From contig NZ_WEGI01000015.1 of NCBI RefSeq assembly GCF_009604425.1, positions 175,645 through 239,644 of the forward strand: 64,000 nt of DNA, given 5' to 3'. Origin of the DNA: Nocardia aurantia (GTDB taxonomy: Bacteria > Actinomycetota > Actinomycetes > Mycobacteriales > Mycobacteriaceae). This document shows positions 44,633 to 53,147 of the stretch, one piece after another. The stretch's first letter is position 1. Each line of letters starts with the position of its first letter. A program made the position numbers and the translations under genes. Below the pieces are notes generated by a model. The model saw nothing but the letters and a program-made list of their open reading frames with translations, searched no databases and had not been told where the DNA came from.

Positions 44633-46039
44633 TCAGTCCGTCTGACGTGCCACGAGGACGTTGTCCAGGATGCCGAGCGCGTCGGGTACCAGCACCGCCG
44701 CCGAGTAGTAGGCGCTCACCAGGTACGAGATGATCGACTGGTCGTCGATGCCCTTGAACCGGACGTTGAGGCCCGGCTCGTACTCGTCGGGAATCCCGGT
44801 CTGGTGCAACGCGATCACGCCCTGATCCTTCTCGCCGGTACGCATCGCGAGGATCGAGGTGGTGGAACCGCCGCTGATCGGGATCTTGCCGCACGGCAGG
44901 ATCGGCACACCGCGCCAGCCGGGCACCCGATGGCCGTCGAGATCCACCGGATCCGGATAGATGCCGCGCCGGGTGCATTCCCGGCCGAAGGCCGCGATCG
45001 CCTTCGGATGCGCCAGGAAGAATTTCGTCCCGCGCCGCATGCTGAGCAATTCGTCCATATCGTCCGGCGTCGGCGGACCGGATTCGGTGTAGATACGCTG
45101 TTTCAGATCGCAATTGTTGAGCAATCCGTAGTCCGGATTGTTCACCAGATCGTTCTCGCGCCGCTCGTAGAGCGCCTCGATCGTGAGCCGCAACTGCTGT
45201 TCGATCTGATTGTGCGGCTCGTTGAACAGATCGGCCACGCGGGTGTGCACCCGCAGCACGCTCTGCGCGAGGCTCAATTCGTATTCCCGCGGCGCCGTGT
45301 CGTAGTCGACGAAGGTACCCAGCAGGGTCGGTTCCCCGGAATGGCCGGAGGAGATCTCGATCTCGGCCTCGCCGTGCTTGTTCTGCGCCGGCGCCGGCGC
45401 CTCGGCCACCATCGCCAGATGCGCCGCCAGCGCGGGAATGTCCTCGACGAGCCGATCGACCGCGCCGCGCGACAGGGTCAGCAGGGTGGTGCGGGTGACC
45501 GTCTTGACCGTGACCGGCCAGATCGCGGCCGGGTCGACGAGCGCGGCATCGCCGAAATACTCTCCGCCGCCGAGCAATCCGAGCCGGGTGGTCTCGCCGA
45601 AGTCGCCGGTGCCGAGCTTGCTCAGCTTGCCGCGCACGATCAGCAGCACCTGGTCCATCGGGTTGCCGAATTCGGCGACCACCGTGCCGGGTTCGAGTTC
45701 GCGCTGCTCGAAGCGCTGCGCGACCGCCCGCAGCGCCTCCTCGTCGTCGAAGCCCCGCAACTGCGGCAGCTCCTGCAGTTCCAGCGGGATGACCCGGGCC
45801 TGCGAACCGTCGACGGCGAATTCCACCTCGCCGTTGCCGACGGTGTGGGTGAGTCGCCGGTTCACCCGGTAGACACCGCCGCGGACCTCGACCCACGGCA
45901 GCGCGCGGGACAGCCACCGGGAGCTGATCCCCTGCATCTGGGGTTCGGATTTGGTGGTGTGCGCCAAGGGGCGGGCGGCGGCGGTGGAGAGACTCTTCGG
46001 AGCGTGATTGTCGGTCTCGAGGGGGAGTTCAAGGGTCAT
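44633..46039 (-). CDS. Family 2B encapsulin shell protein with cyclic-nucleotide-binding domain
   Basis: A 468-residue protein of the EshA/family 2B encapsulin type, an HK97-fold nanocompartment shell. The cNMP-binding domain is inserted at about 95-220 (ELEPGTVVAEFGNPMDQVLL, then GGGEYFGDAALVDP). The shell core continues after it (GTFVDYDTAPREYELSLAQS, RRGTKFFLAHPKAI, PCGKIPISGGSTTSILAMRT). Length fits EshA. It is first in the operon and the cyclase cargo follows. GAGGAC before ATG 46039 is the ribosome site. Its ligand (cAMP or other) is not known. Confidence 0.93.
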   Translation of the reverse strand: MTLELPLETDNHAPKSLSTAAARPLAHTTKSEPQMQGISSRWLSRALPWVEVRGGVYRVNRRLTHTVGNGEVEFAVDGSQARVIPLELQELPQLRGFDDEEALRAVAQRFEQRELEPGTVVAEFGNPMDQVLLIVRGKLSKLGTGDFGETTRLGLLGGGEYFGDAALVDPAAIWPVTVKTVTRTTLLTLSRGAVDRLVEDIPALAAHLAMVAEAPAPAQNKHGEAEIEISSGHSGEPTLLGTFVDYDTAPREYELSLAQSVLRVHTRVADLFNEPHNQIEQQLRLTIEALYERRENDLVNNPDYGLLNNCDLKQRIYTESGPPTPDDMDELLSMRRGTKFFLAHPKAIAAFGRECTRRGIYPDPVDLDGHRVPGWRGVPILPCGKIPISGGSTTSILAMRTGEKDQGVIALHQTGIPDEYEPGLNVRFKGIDDQSIISYLVSAYYSAAVLVPDALGILDNVLVARQTD

Positions 46040-46467
46040 GCTGGGTCCTCACTTCGTGACGACCATTGCGCGACGACGCAATGGGTGCAACGGAGATCGG
46101 CGGCAGGTTCGATTCCGGCGGCCGGGAAAGATCGGACGTGGTCCGAAGGTGAATTGACAAGTGCGGCAGTGCGTTCCAGCGACACCGATCTTACGTCCAG
46201 AATCGGCGTCAGGGAACAGCTATCGAGAAATATCCCCGAAAGTGCTTGCGTGATAACGGACCGGTATCGATTCGGGTGCCAGGACCATCCGAATCCGGTG
46301 TCCGGCACATTGTTCCGGACATGCCGGACGATACGGTTATCGACGGCAATTCGGTCGTACTTCGGGATATCCACTACCCCTTCGGCTTACGGCTCGCTAC
46401 CGTATATCGCGGTTTCACTTCTGCTTTTTCCGTTTCGTGCCTCGCACCCTTCGTCAGGGGTTTTCGC
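46040..46467. other. Divergent intergenic region of the encapsulin operon
   Basis: No convincing gene in 428 bases. The ORF open from 46246 into the downstream gene has unlikely content before 46468. The main feature is the palindrome at 46063-46084. GC content is lower than in the flanking genes. Promoters for both divergent units must lie here. Confidence 0.5.
46063..46084. promoter_or_regulatory. Palindrome upstream of the encapsulin gene
   Basis: CCATTGCG (46063-46070) and CGCAATGG (46077-46084) are perfect 8-bp arms with a 6-bp centre, ending 24 bp before the shell-gene ATG. It could be an operator for the 2-MIB operon or a leader hairpin. Confidence 0.55.
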
Positions 46468-47256
46468 ATGTTCACCTGGATGTACCAACTGCCGACCTGG
46501 GCCGGTTTCGTCGTCATCACCGGGGTGTCGGTGCTATTGGTGTCGGTCGGCATCCTGCTGGCCCGGCCCCTGGTCCACAAGCTGTTCGGGCCGGAGCCGG
46601 GCCGCAACGAGCAGGTCACCATGGTGCTGACCGTCGGCGGCGTCTTCTACGGGCTGCTGCTGGGCCTGGTCGCCGCGGCGACCTATCAGTCGTTCGACAC
46701 CGCGCAGAACCTCGTCGCCGACGAGGCCGCCGCGATCGGCACGCTGTATCGGGAGGTATCGGCGTATCCGGAACCGCAACGCGGTGTGCTGCAACAGGAT
46801 CTGGCCGACTACACCGACAATCTGCTCACGGTCGCCTTCCCCGGACTGCGCGAGGGGGAGGACCCGCCCGGCGGCACCGCCCTGGTCACCCGCTTCCAGG
46901 GTGATCTGCTGGCCTTCCAGCCGCAGACCCGCGCCCAGGAGATCGTGCATCAGGCCGCCATCGAGCAGTTCGCCCAGTTCGACGAGGAGCGCCGGCATCG
47001 CATCAACGCCTCGGCCGGCGGGCTGCCGAACGTGCTCTGGTACGTGATCGTGCTCGGCGCGATGGTCAACCTCGTGCTGGTGTGCCTGTTCAGCCTGTCC
47101 GGCCGGGGCGCGCACCTGCTGCTCGGCGGCCTGTTCGCCTTCTTCCTCGGCACGATGATCTTCCTGATCGCGGCGATGGACTATCCTTTCCGCGGCGATC
47201 TCAGCGTGACCCCGGACCCGGTGGTGACGATGTACCACAACGTGATGGGCCGGTGA
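46468..47256 (+). CDS. DUF4239-like membrane protein
   Basis: A 262-residue membrane protein. Two N-terminal helices (WAGFVVITGVSVLLVSVGIL and VLTVGGVFYGLLLGLVAAA) precede a soluble helical segment with YQSFDTAQNLVADEAAAIGT, followed by two C-terminal helices (VLWYVIVLGAMVNLVLVCLF and LLGGLFAFFLGTMIFLIAAM). The layout matches DUF4239 proteins, distantly bestrophin-like. Function unknown. AGGGG 7 nt before ATG 46468 sets the start. Confidence 0.75.
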   Translation: MFTWMYQLPTWAGFVVITGVSVLLVSVGILLARPLVHKLFGPEPGRNEQVTMVLTVGGVFYGLLLGLVAAATYQSFDTAQNLVADEAAAIGTLYREVSAYPEPQRGVLQQDLADYTDNLLTVAFPGLREGEDPPGGTALVTRFQGDLLAFQPQTRAQEIVHQAAIEQFAQFDEERRHRINASAGGLPNVLWYVIVLGAMVNLVLVCLFSLSGRGAHLLLGGLFAFFLGTMIFLIAAMDYPFRGDLSVTPDPVVTMYHNVMGR

Positions 47257-47387
47257 CGGCGGCCGCCCGGCCGGGTGACGGCGGGTTGCCGCCGAAGGGT
47301 TGCCGCAGCGGGCAGGGGTTGTGGCAAGCTCGACAGGGCGGGTCTCGCCGGAGTCCCACGCGCCGGGTATGAGGGCTGGGAGCAATC

Positions 47388-50342
47388 GTGAAGTTCGGGA
47401 CGAGGTCGGTGGTCGAGTCGGCGCGGCGGTTGATGTCGACCGCGCGCAACGGGCTCGAGGTGATCCGATTCGGCGGGCTGGGGCACGACCTGGAGTCCTC
47501 CCCCTACGAGATCGCCGAGCGCAAGCGGATGTACCGGTTGCGGCGCTACTTCCCCGGCGCCGGGGGCGACCGGCCGCGGGATCGTCCCGTCGCCCTGTTC
47601 GTCCCGCCGCTGATGGTCTCCGCCGACGTCTACGACGTGAACGCCGAGGGTGGTGCGGTGGGTATCCTGCATCGTGCCGGAATCGATTGCTGGGTGGTGG
47701 ATTTCGGTTCCCCGGCCACCGAGGAGGGCGGCTGGGAGCGGGATCTGTCCGATCACGTGCTGGCCCTGTCTGCGGCCATCGACACCGTCGTCGAGGCTAC
47801 CGGCCGCAACGTGCACCTGATGGGCTACTCCCAGGGCGGCATGTTCGCCTACCAGACCACCGCCTACCGGCACGGCCGCGGCGTCGCGAGCATCGTCACC
47901 TTCGGCAGCCCGGTCGACATCGTCGCGGGCATGCCGTTCGGCCTGCCCTACGGCCTGGTCTCGGAGGTGACCGACTTCATCGCCGACCACGTGCTGAACC
48001 GATTGCCGATCACCGACGCCATGGTCCGCGTCGCCTTCCAGCTGCTGGATCCGGTCAAGACGGCCAAGGCCCGGCTGGATTTCCTGCGCCAGCTGCACGA
48101 CCGCGACGCGCTGCTGCCCAAGGAACGGCAGCGCCGGTTCCTGGAACAGGACGGCTGGGTCGGCTACGCCGGGCCGGCCGCCGCGGATCTGCTCAAGCAG
48201 TTCGTCACGCACAACCGGATGATGCTGGGCGGCTTCGTGATCGGCGGTCAGCCGGTCTCCCTGGCCGAGCTGAAGTGCCCGATCCTGGCCTTCGTCGGCG
48301 AGATCGACGACATCGGCCAGCCCGCCGCCGTGCGCGGCATCGTCCGCGCCGCGCCGAACGCCGACGTCTACGAGGCCGATCTGGTGGCCGGTCATTTCGG
48401 CCTGGTGGCCGGCAGCACCGCCACGATCAGCACCTGGCCGATGGTGCGGGACTGGGTGTTCTGGCAGGAAGGCGGCGAGGGGCCGCCGGTGGGTGTCGAG
48501 CCGATGCCCGAACACGTCGAGGGCGGCGGGCCCGCGTCGGCGATGACCCGCGTGGTGGACACCGTCGCCGGCCTCGCGGAGGCCGGCGCCGGTATCGGCC
48601 GCACGCTGGAGACCCTCGCGGGCAAGGCGTTGCGCGGCTCGGTGGAACTCACCGGGGAGGCGGCGCGTGCGCTGCCGCGGCTCACCCGGCTCGGCATGAT
48701 CCAGCCGCACACCCGGGTGTCGCTCGGCCGACTGCTGGCCGAACAGGCGCGGCGGGCCCCGCAGCGGGAATATCTGCTGTTCGACGACCGCGTCCACACC
48801 CACGCCGCCGTCGACACCCGCATCGACAACGTGGTGCGCGGCCTGATCTCGGTCGGCGTGCGGCCCGCCGCGCGCATCGGCGTGGTGATGGAGACCCGGC
48901 CCAGCGCACTGGTCGCCGTCGCGGCGCTGTCGCGCATCGGCGCGGTCGCCGTGCTGCTGGCACCCGGCCGCGATCTGCCGCGCGCGCTCGAACTGACCGG
49001 CGCGCACACGGTCGTCACCGATCCGGAGAACCTGCGGGACGTGGCCGCCACCGGCGCCCGGGTGCTGGTGCTCGGTGGCGGCGAGGCGCGCGGCCTGGAC
49101 CTGCCGGCCACCGGTGACGTGACCGATCTGGAGCGGATCGATCCCGCCGGAGTGACGCTGCCGGGCTGGTTCCGCCCGGATCCGGGCCTGGCCCGCGAGC
49201 TCGCCTTCGTCCTGGTGACCGGTACCGGCCCGAGCCTGGCGCCGAGGTACGTCACCAACCACCGCTGGGCCCTGTCCGCCTTCGGCACCGCCACCGCCGC
49301 CGACCTGGACCGCGGCGACACCGTGTACTGCCTTGCGCCGCTGCACCATTCGTCCGGACTCCTGGTGAGCCTGGGCGGCGCGGTGGCCGGCGGCAGCCGG
49401 ATCGCGCTGGCCCGCTCGCTGGATCCGGCGCGCTTCGGTGAGGAGGTGTACCGCTACGGCGTCACCGTCGTCACCTACACCTGGACGATGATGCGCGACA
49501 TCCTCGACGCAGACACCTTCCCGAACGGCCACCAGCATCCCATCCGGTTGTTCATCGGCTCCGGCATCCCCGCCGGCCTGTGGCGCCGCACCACCGAGAG
49601 ATTCGCTCCCGCACGGGTTCTGGAGTTCTACGCCTCGGTCTCCGGAGATGTGGTGCTGGCCAACGTCGCCGGGTCCAAGATCGGCAGCAAGGGCCGTCCG
49701 GTGCCCGGCACGGCCCGCGCCGAACTCGTCGCCTACGATCCGGCGACCGACGAGATCATCACCGACGCACAGGGTTTCGCGCGCCGCGCCGCCGACAACG
49801 AGGTGGGCCTGCTGATCGGCCGGGCCACCGACGCGACCGATCTGTCCGGCGGGGTGCTGCGCGGCCTGTTCGCCCCGGGCGACGCGTGGCTGCCGACAGA
49901 GAACCTGTTCCGTCGCGACAGCGACGGCGACTACTGGCTGATGGACCGCCGCGACACCGTGATCGGCGCCGCGCGCGGACCCGTCTACACCGAGCCGATC
50001 GTCGACACCCTCAACGACATCACCGCGGTCGACACCGAGGTGGCCTTCGCGCTCCCGGTCGCCGGGCGCACCCTGGCCGCCGTGGCCGTCAGCATCCGCG
50101 ACGGCCACCGCCTGGATCCGAAGGACGTCACCGAGGCGATGCGCGCCCTGGATCCGGCCCAGCGGCCCGATCTGGTCTTCGTCGTCGACGACATCCCCCG
50201 CAGCGCCACCTTCCGCCCTTCGGCCGCGGCGGTCCGGGCCATGATCGAGCCGGTCCCGGGCCCGCACACCTGGTACTACGACCGCGCCACCGAGACCTAC
50301 GAGATCCTCACCACCGAATCCGTGGTCCCGACTCTCGGCTGA
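47388..50342 (+). CDS. PHA-synthase/lipase-like hydrolase fused to an acyl-CoA synthetase-like domain
   Basis: A 984-residue fusion. Residues 1-350 form an alpha/beta hydrolase like PhaC: nucleophile S148 in LMGYSQGG, acid around D307 (GEIDD) and H336 (AGHFG). Residues about 440-984 form an AMP-binding acyl-CoA synthetase-like domain (PHTRVSLGRLLAEQARRAPQ onward, with the late GDAWLPTENLFRRDSDGDYW). Architecture and size match mycobacterial Rv1683, linked to lipid storage. The ATP-binding P-loop, normally TSGTTGxPK, reads VTGTGPSLAPRYV, so adenylating activity may be weak or lost. Confidence 0.85.
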   Translation: MKFGTRSVVESARRLMSTARNGLEVIRFGGLGHDLESSPYEIAERKRMYRLRRYFPGAGGDRPRDRPVALFVPPLMVSADVYDVNAEGGAVGILHRAGIDCWVVDFGSPATEEGGWERDLSDHVLALSAAIDTVVEATGRNVHLMGYSQGGMFAYQTTAYRHGRGVASIVTFGSPVDIVAGMPFGLPYGLVSEVTDFIADHVLNRLPITDAMVRVAFQLLDPVKTAKARLDFLRQLHDRDALLPKERQRRFLEQDGWVGYAGPAAADLLKQFVTHNRMMLGGFVIGGQPVSLAELKCPILAFVGEIDDIGQPAAVRGIVRAAPNADVYEADLVAGHFGLVAGSTATISTWPMVRDWVFWQEGGEGPPVGVEPMPEHVEGGGPASAMTRVVDTVAGLAEAGAGIGRTLETLAGKALRGSVELTGEAARALPRLTRLGMIQPHTRVSLGRLLAEQARRAPQREYLLFDDRVHTHAAVDTRIDNVVRGLISVGVRPAARIGVVMETRPSALVAVAALSRIGAVAVLLAPGRDLPRALELTGAHTVVTDPENLRDVAATGARVLVLGGGEARGLDLPATGDVTDLERIDPAGVTLPGWFRPDPGLARELAFVLVTGTGPSLAPRYVTNHRWALSAFGTATAADLDRGDTVYCLAPLHHSSGLLVSLGGAVAGGSRIALARSLDPARFGEEVYRYGVTVVTYTWTMMRDILDADTFPNGHQHPIRLFIGSGIPAGLWRRTTERFAPARVLEFYASVSGDVVLANVAGSKIGSKGRPVPGTARAELVAYDPATDEIITDAQGFARRAADNEVGLLIGRATDATDLSGGVLRGLFAPGDAWLPTENLFRRDSDGDYWLMDRRDTVIGAARGPVYTEPIVDTLNDITAVDTEVAFALPVAGRTLAAVAVSIRDGHRLDPKDVTEAMRALDPAQRPDLVFVVDDIPRSATFRPSAAAVRAMIEPVPGPHTWYYDRATETYEILTTESVVPTLG

Positions 50343-50743
50343 CAGTCGCGCAATTCGCCACGGCCCCAATGCGACCGGCCGGGGTCTTCGATGGCGTCCC
50401 GACCCCGGCAGAGCGAGCCCCGGGTGCGGTGCGGCGGTGTACGGGCGGCGCGCGCCATCGGCCGAGCCGAGTTGGAGGGGTGTGGTGCGGCATGTTCGCG
50501 GATCGCCCCGGGTTGTGCCCGCAGCCGGATGCCTGGCCGCCGAGACGGACTCGACTCTGCGACACGGGTGACCGCGCTTGGGAGCGGCCGATACGCCATG
50601 CCGAGCGCGGCGGCATCGCCGACCGGCGTGTCCGCACTGACGGAGCGCTTCGCGGGTCGGGATCGGCGAACACCGCGAGCCGAACGCTGCCGGTGAAGGC
50701 CTGCGACCGGCTTCCCGGAGGTGTCGCGCCGGACCCGCCGTGC
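50343..50743. other. Intergenic stretch between convergent genes
   Basis: These 401 bases lie between the fusion gene and the end of the transaminase gene. I see no recognisable protein fragment, hairpin terminator or repeat. Confidence 0.4.
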
Positions 50744-51880
50744 TCAGACTGTGAAGTCGGTGACCGCCTCGACGACCCGCGCGACCTGCGCGTCGGTGAG
50801 GTCCGGCCACAGCGGCAGCCGGATCAGGGTGCTCGAGAACTCCGCGGTGCGCACGCACGGGTTCGGGGTGCGGCCGAGTTTCAGGCCCGCCGGGCTGGAG
50901 TCCAGCGGCACATAGTGGAACGGCGCCGAAATGCCCTGGGCGCGAAGATGATCGATCAGATCGTCGCGGCGCTGTTCGGTGGGGGTGCGCAGGTAGTAGA
51001 GGTGCGCGGTGTGCTCCCGGTCGGCCGGCACCCGCATCAGCCGGACGTCGTTGCGCGCGGCCCAATCCGGCAGCGCGGCGGCGTAGGAGTTCCAGACCCG
51101 GAAGCGGCCCGCCTGGATCGCGTCGAAATCGGCGAGCTGCGCGTCGAGCACCGCGGCGTTCAATTCGCTGGGCAGATAACTGGAGCCGATGTCCTGCCAG
51201 GAGTACTTGTCCACCGCGCCGCGCAGGAAGCGGGCCCGGTCGGTGCCCTTCTCGCGCATGATCTCCGCGCGCGCCATCAGGATGTCGTCGGTGAGCAGCA
51301 GCGCGCCGCCCTCACCGCAGTGCACGTTCTTGGTGTCGTGGAAGCTCAGCGCGCCGACCGCGCCGATGGTGCCCAGCGGGCGGCCCCGCCAGCTGCCGCC
51401 CAGTCCGTGCGCGTTGTCCTCGACGATCGCGATACCGCGCGATTCGGCCAGTGCCAGCAGCCGATCCATCTCGGCGGCCACACCGCCGTAGTGGATCACC
51501 ATGATCGCCTTGGTGCGCTCGGTGATCGCGGCGGCGACCGAGTCCGCGTCGATGTTGCCGCGGTCGTCGATGTCGGCGAACACCACGGTGGCCCCGCGCA
51601 GCGCCATCGCGGTGGCGGTCGAGGTGAAGCCGAAGCTCGGCACGATCACCTCGTCGTCCGGACCCAGTTCCAGCAGCAGCCCGGCCATCTCCAGCGCGTG
51701 CGTGCACGAGGTGGTCAGCAGCACGTGCGGCGCACCGGTGATCCGCCGCAGCTTCTCGGTGGCGGCCGCGGTGAACGGCCCGTCGCCGTGACTGTGATCC
51801 GAGGACAGCACCGCTTCCAGATTGGCCAGCTCGCCAGCGGCCCGGCGGGGCCGCGAGAAGATGATGCGGTCAGTGCTCAC
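50744..51880 (-). CDS. DegT/DnrJ/EryC1 sugar aminotransferase (RffA-like)
   Basis: A 378-residue PLP enzyme. The Schiff-base lysine is in LSFHDTKNVHCGEGGAL, a sequence typical of dTDP-4-amino-4,6-dideoxygalactose transaminases (RffA/WecE). VIVPSFGFTSTATAM and VEDNAHGLGGSW are family blocks. It would make a 4-amino-6-deoxy-hexose nucleotide for surface glycans. GTG 51880 gives STDRIIFSRP. It overlaps the glycosyltransferase gene upstream by 11 bp. Confidence 0.9.
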   Translation of the reverse strand: MSTDRIIFSRPRRAAGELANLEAVLSSDHSHGDGPFTAAATEKLRRITGAPHVLLTTSCTHALEMAGLLLELGPDDEVIVPSFGFTSTATAMALRGATVVFADIDDRGNIDADSVAAAITERTKAIMVIHYGGVAAEMDRLLALAESRGIAIVEDNAHGLGGSWRGRPLGTIGAVGALSFHDTKNVHCGEGGALLLTDDILMARAEIMREKGTDRARFLRGAVDKYSWQDIGSSYLPSELNAAVLDAQLADFDAIQAGRFRVWNSYAAALPDWAARNDVRLMRVPADREHTAHLYYLRTPTEQRRDDLIDHLRAQGISAPFHYVPLDSSPAGLKLGRTPNPCVRTAEFSSTLIRLPLWPDLTDAQVARVVEAVTDFTV

Positions 51881-52976
51881 CCGGATCGCTCCCTGCGCTC
51901 GTCGTGATCAACTCCGGCTCGGGCAACTCCAGGGGGAGCGCGTCCGGCCGCGGTGTCGGCGAATCTACCGTCAGATACAACGGTTTGCCCACCAGGACGT
52001 GCAACGCCACCCCGAGATATTCGGCGATCAGGCCCAGTGAGAACAGGATCGCCCCCGACACCAGCAGCAGCACGACGATCGTCGAGGCCCATCCCTCGGG
52101 GTTGCTGCCCTCGTCGAAGATCTTCTGCCAGGTGATCACCGCCGCGAACACCAGCCCGGCGAGGGCGAGCGTCACCCCCAGCATGCTCACCAGCCGCAGC
52201 CCGCGAGTGCCGCTGCACAGCACCATCTTCCAGAACAGCGAGAACAACCGGCGATAGTTGTAGCCGGACTCCTCGCGGCCCTCGGCCCGCAGCACCACCG
52301 GCGCCTGCGCGGCCTCGCCGACCACCCAGGTCAGCGCCACGTCCAGATACACGCCGTTCGACGCCACCCCGGCCAGCTGCCGGCCGATGTCGCCGCGGAT
52401 CAACCGGTAACTCTCGAACCGGGTGGAATCGGGGAAGGCGAACAGCGTCGCCAGCACCAGCTTCGCGCCGCGCGAGGTGATGTTGCGCAGGAAACCGTGC
52501 GGCCGGGTGTTGCTCGGCTTGGAGTAGACCAGGTCGGCCCGCTGCGCCAGCGCGGTGTCGATGAACGTGCCGATGAACGCCGGATCGTGCTGGCCGTCCT
52601 CGTCCATGGTGACGATCCACTCGCCGCGCGCCGCGGACATCCCGGCGATGGTGGCGGCGTCCTGGCCGAAGTTGCGGCTCAACCACACCACACGCACCTG
52701 CTCGTACTCGCGGTCCACCCGCTGCAGCACGACATCGGAGCGATCCGGCCCGTGGTCGTGCACGAGCACGATCTCCTCGACCACGAAGGTGGCCCCGCCG
52801 GGAGTGGTGGTGGGCCGCGCCAGCTCGTGGAGTTCGGCGACCAGATCGGCGATCGTCTCTTCGCCGCGGTAGACCGGCACGACCACGGAGACGCCGTGGG
52901 CGCGGCCCTGGTGACCGTTGCTCCGGGCGTGGACGACCGGGATGCGGTGGTGCGAACGTGCGGAGGGTATCGGCAT
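51870..52976 (-). CDS. Family 2 glycosyltransferase, membrane-anchored
   Basis: A 368-residue GT2 enzyme of the DPM1/GtrB-like type. The GT-A domain starts VSVVVPVYRGEETIADLVAE and has IVTMDEDGQHDP with the metal-binding acidic cluster. Two C-terminal membrane helices (SMLGVTLALAGLVFAAVITW and STIVVLLLVSGAILFSLGLI) anchor it. Such enzymes load a sugar onto polyprenyl phosphate. With the overlapping transaminase gene and nearby GtrA and YfhO-like genes, a lipid-linked amino-sugar pathway is likely. Confidence 0.88.
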   Translation of the reverse strand: MPIPSARSHHRIPVVHARSNGHQGRAHGVSVVVPVYRGEETIADLVAELHELARPTTTPGGATFVVEEIVLVHDHGPDRSDVVLQRVDREYEQVRVVWLSRNFGQDAATIAGMSAARGEWIVTMDEDGQHDPAFIGTFIDTALAQRADLVYSKPSNTRPHGFLRNITSRGAKLVLATLFAFPDSTRFESYRLIRGDIGRQLAGVASNGVYLDVALTWVVGEAAQAPVVLRAEGREESGYNYRRLFSLFWKMVLCSGTRGLRLVSMLGVTLALAGLVFAAVITWQKIFDEGSNPEGWASTIVVLLLVSGAILFSLGLIAEYLGVALHVLVGKPLYLTVDSPTPRPDALPLELPEPELITTSAGSDPGEH

Positions 52977-53147
52977 CAGCTGGTTCGACTTTCGATGACG
53001 GTGCGCGCCGGAACCCCTCGCATGGTATGGCAGGGCCCGAATGTGGGGTGAACTCTAACACGATCGCAGGTGGGAGGCCGCCGCACACGCTCCGCACGGA
53101 CCACGGCGGCTGACGGCCCGCCCGATGCCCTGTAGGGTCTGTCAATC

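Noticed and set aside
42278..46630. 1450-codon open frame on the plus strand
   Set aside because: It is antisense to the whole 2-MIB/encapsulin operon. The translation is His/Arg/Gly-rich without domains; it is an artefact of high GC at third codon positions.
47181..51065. 1294-codon open frame on the minus strand
   Set aside because: Antisense to the lipase/acyl-CoA synthetase fusion and out of frame with the transaminase. No recognisable protein content.
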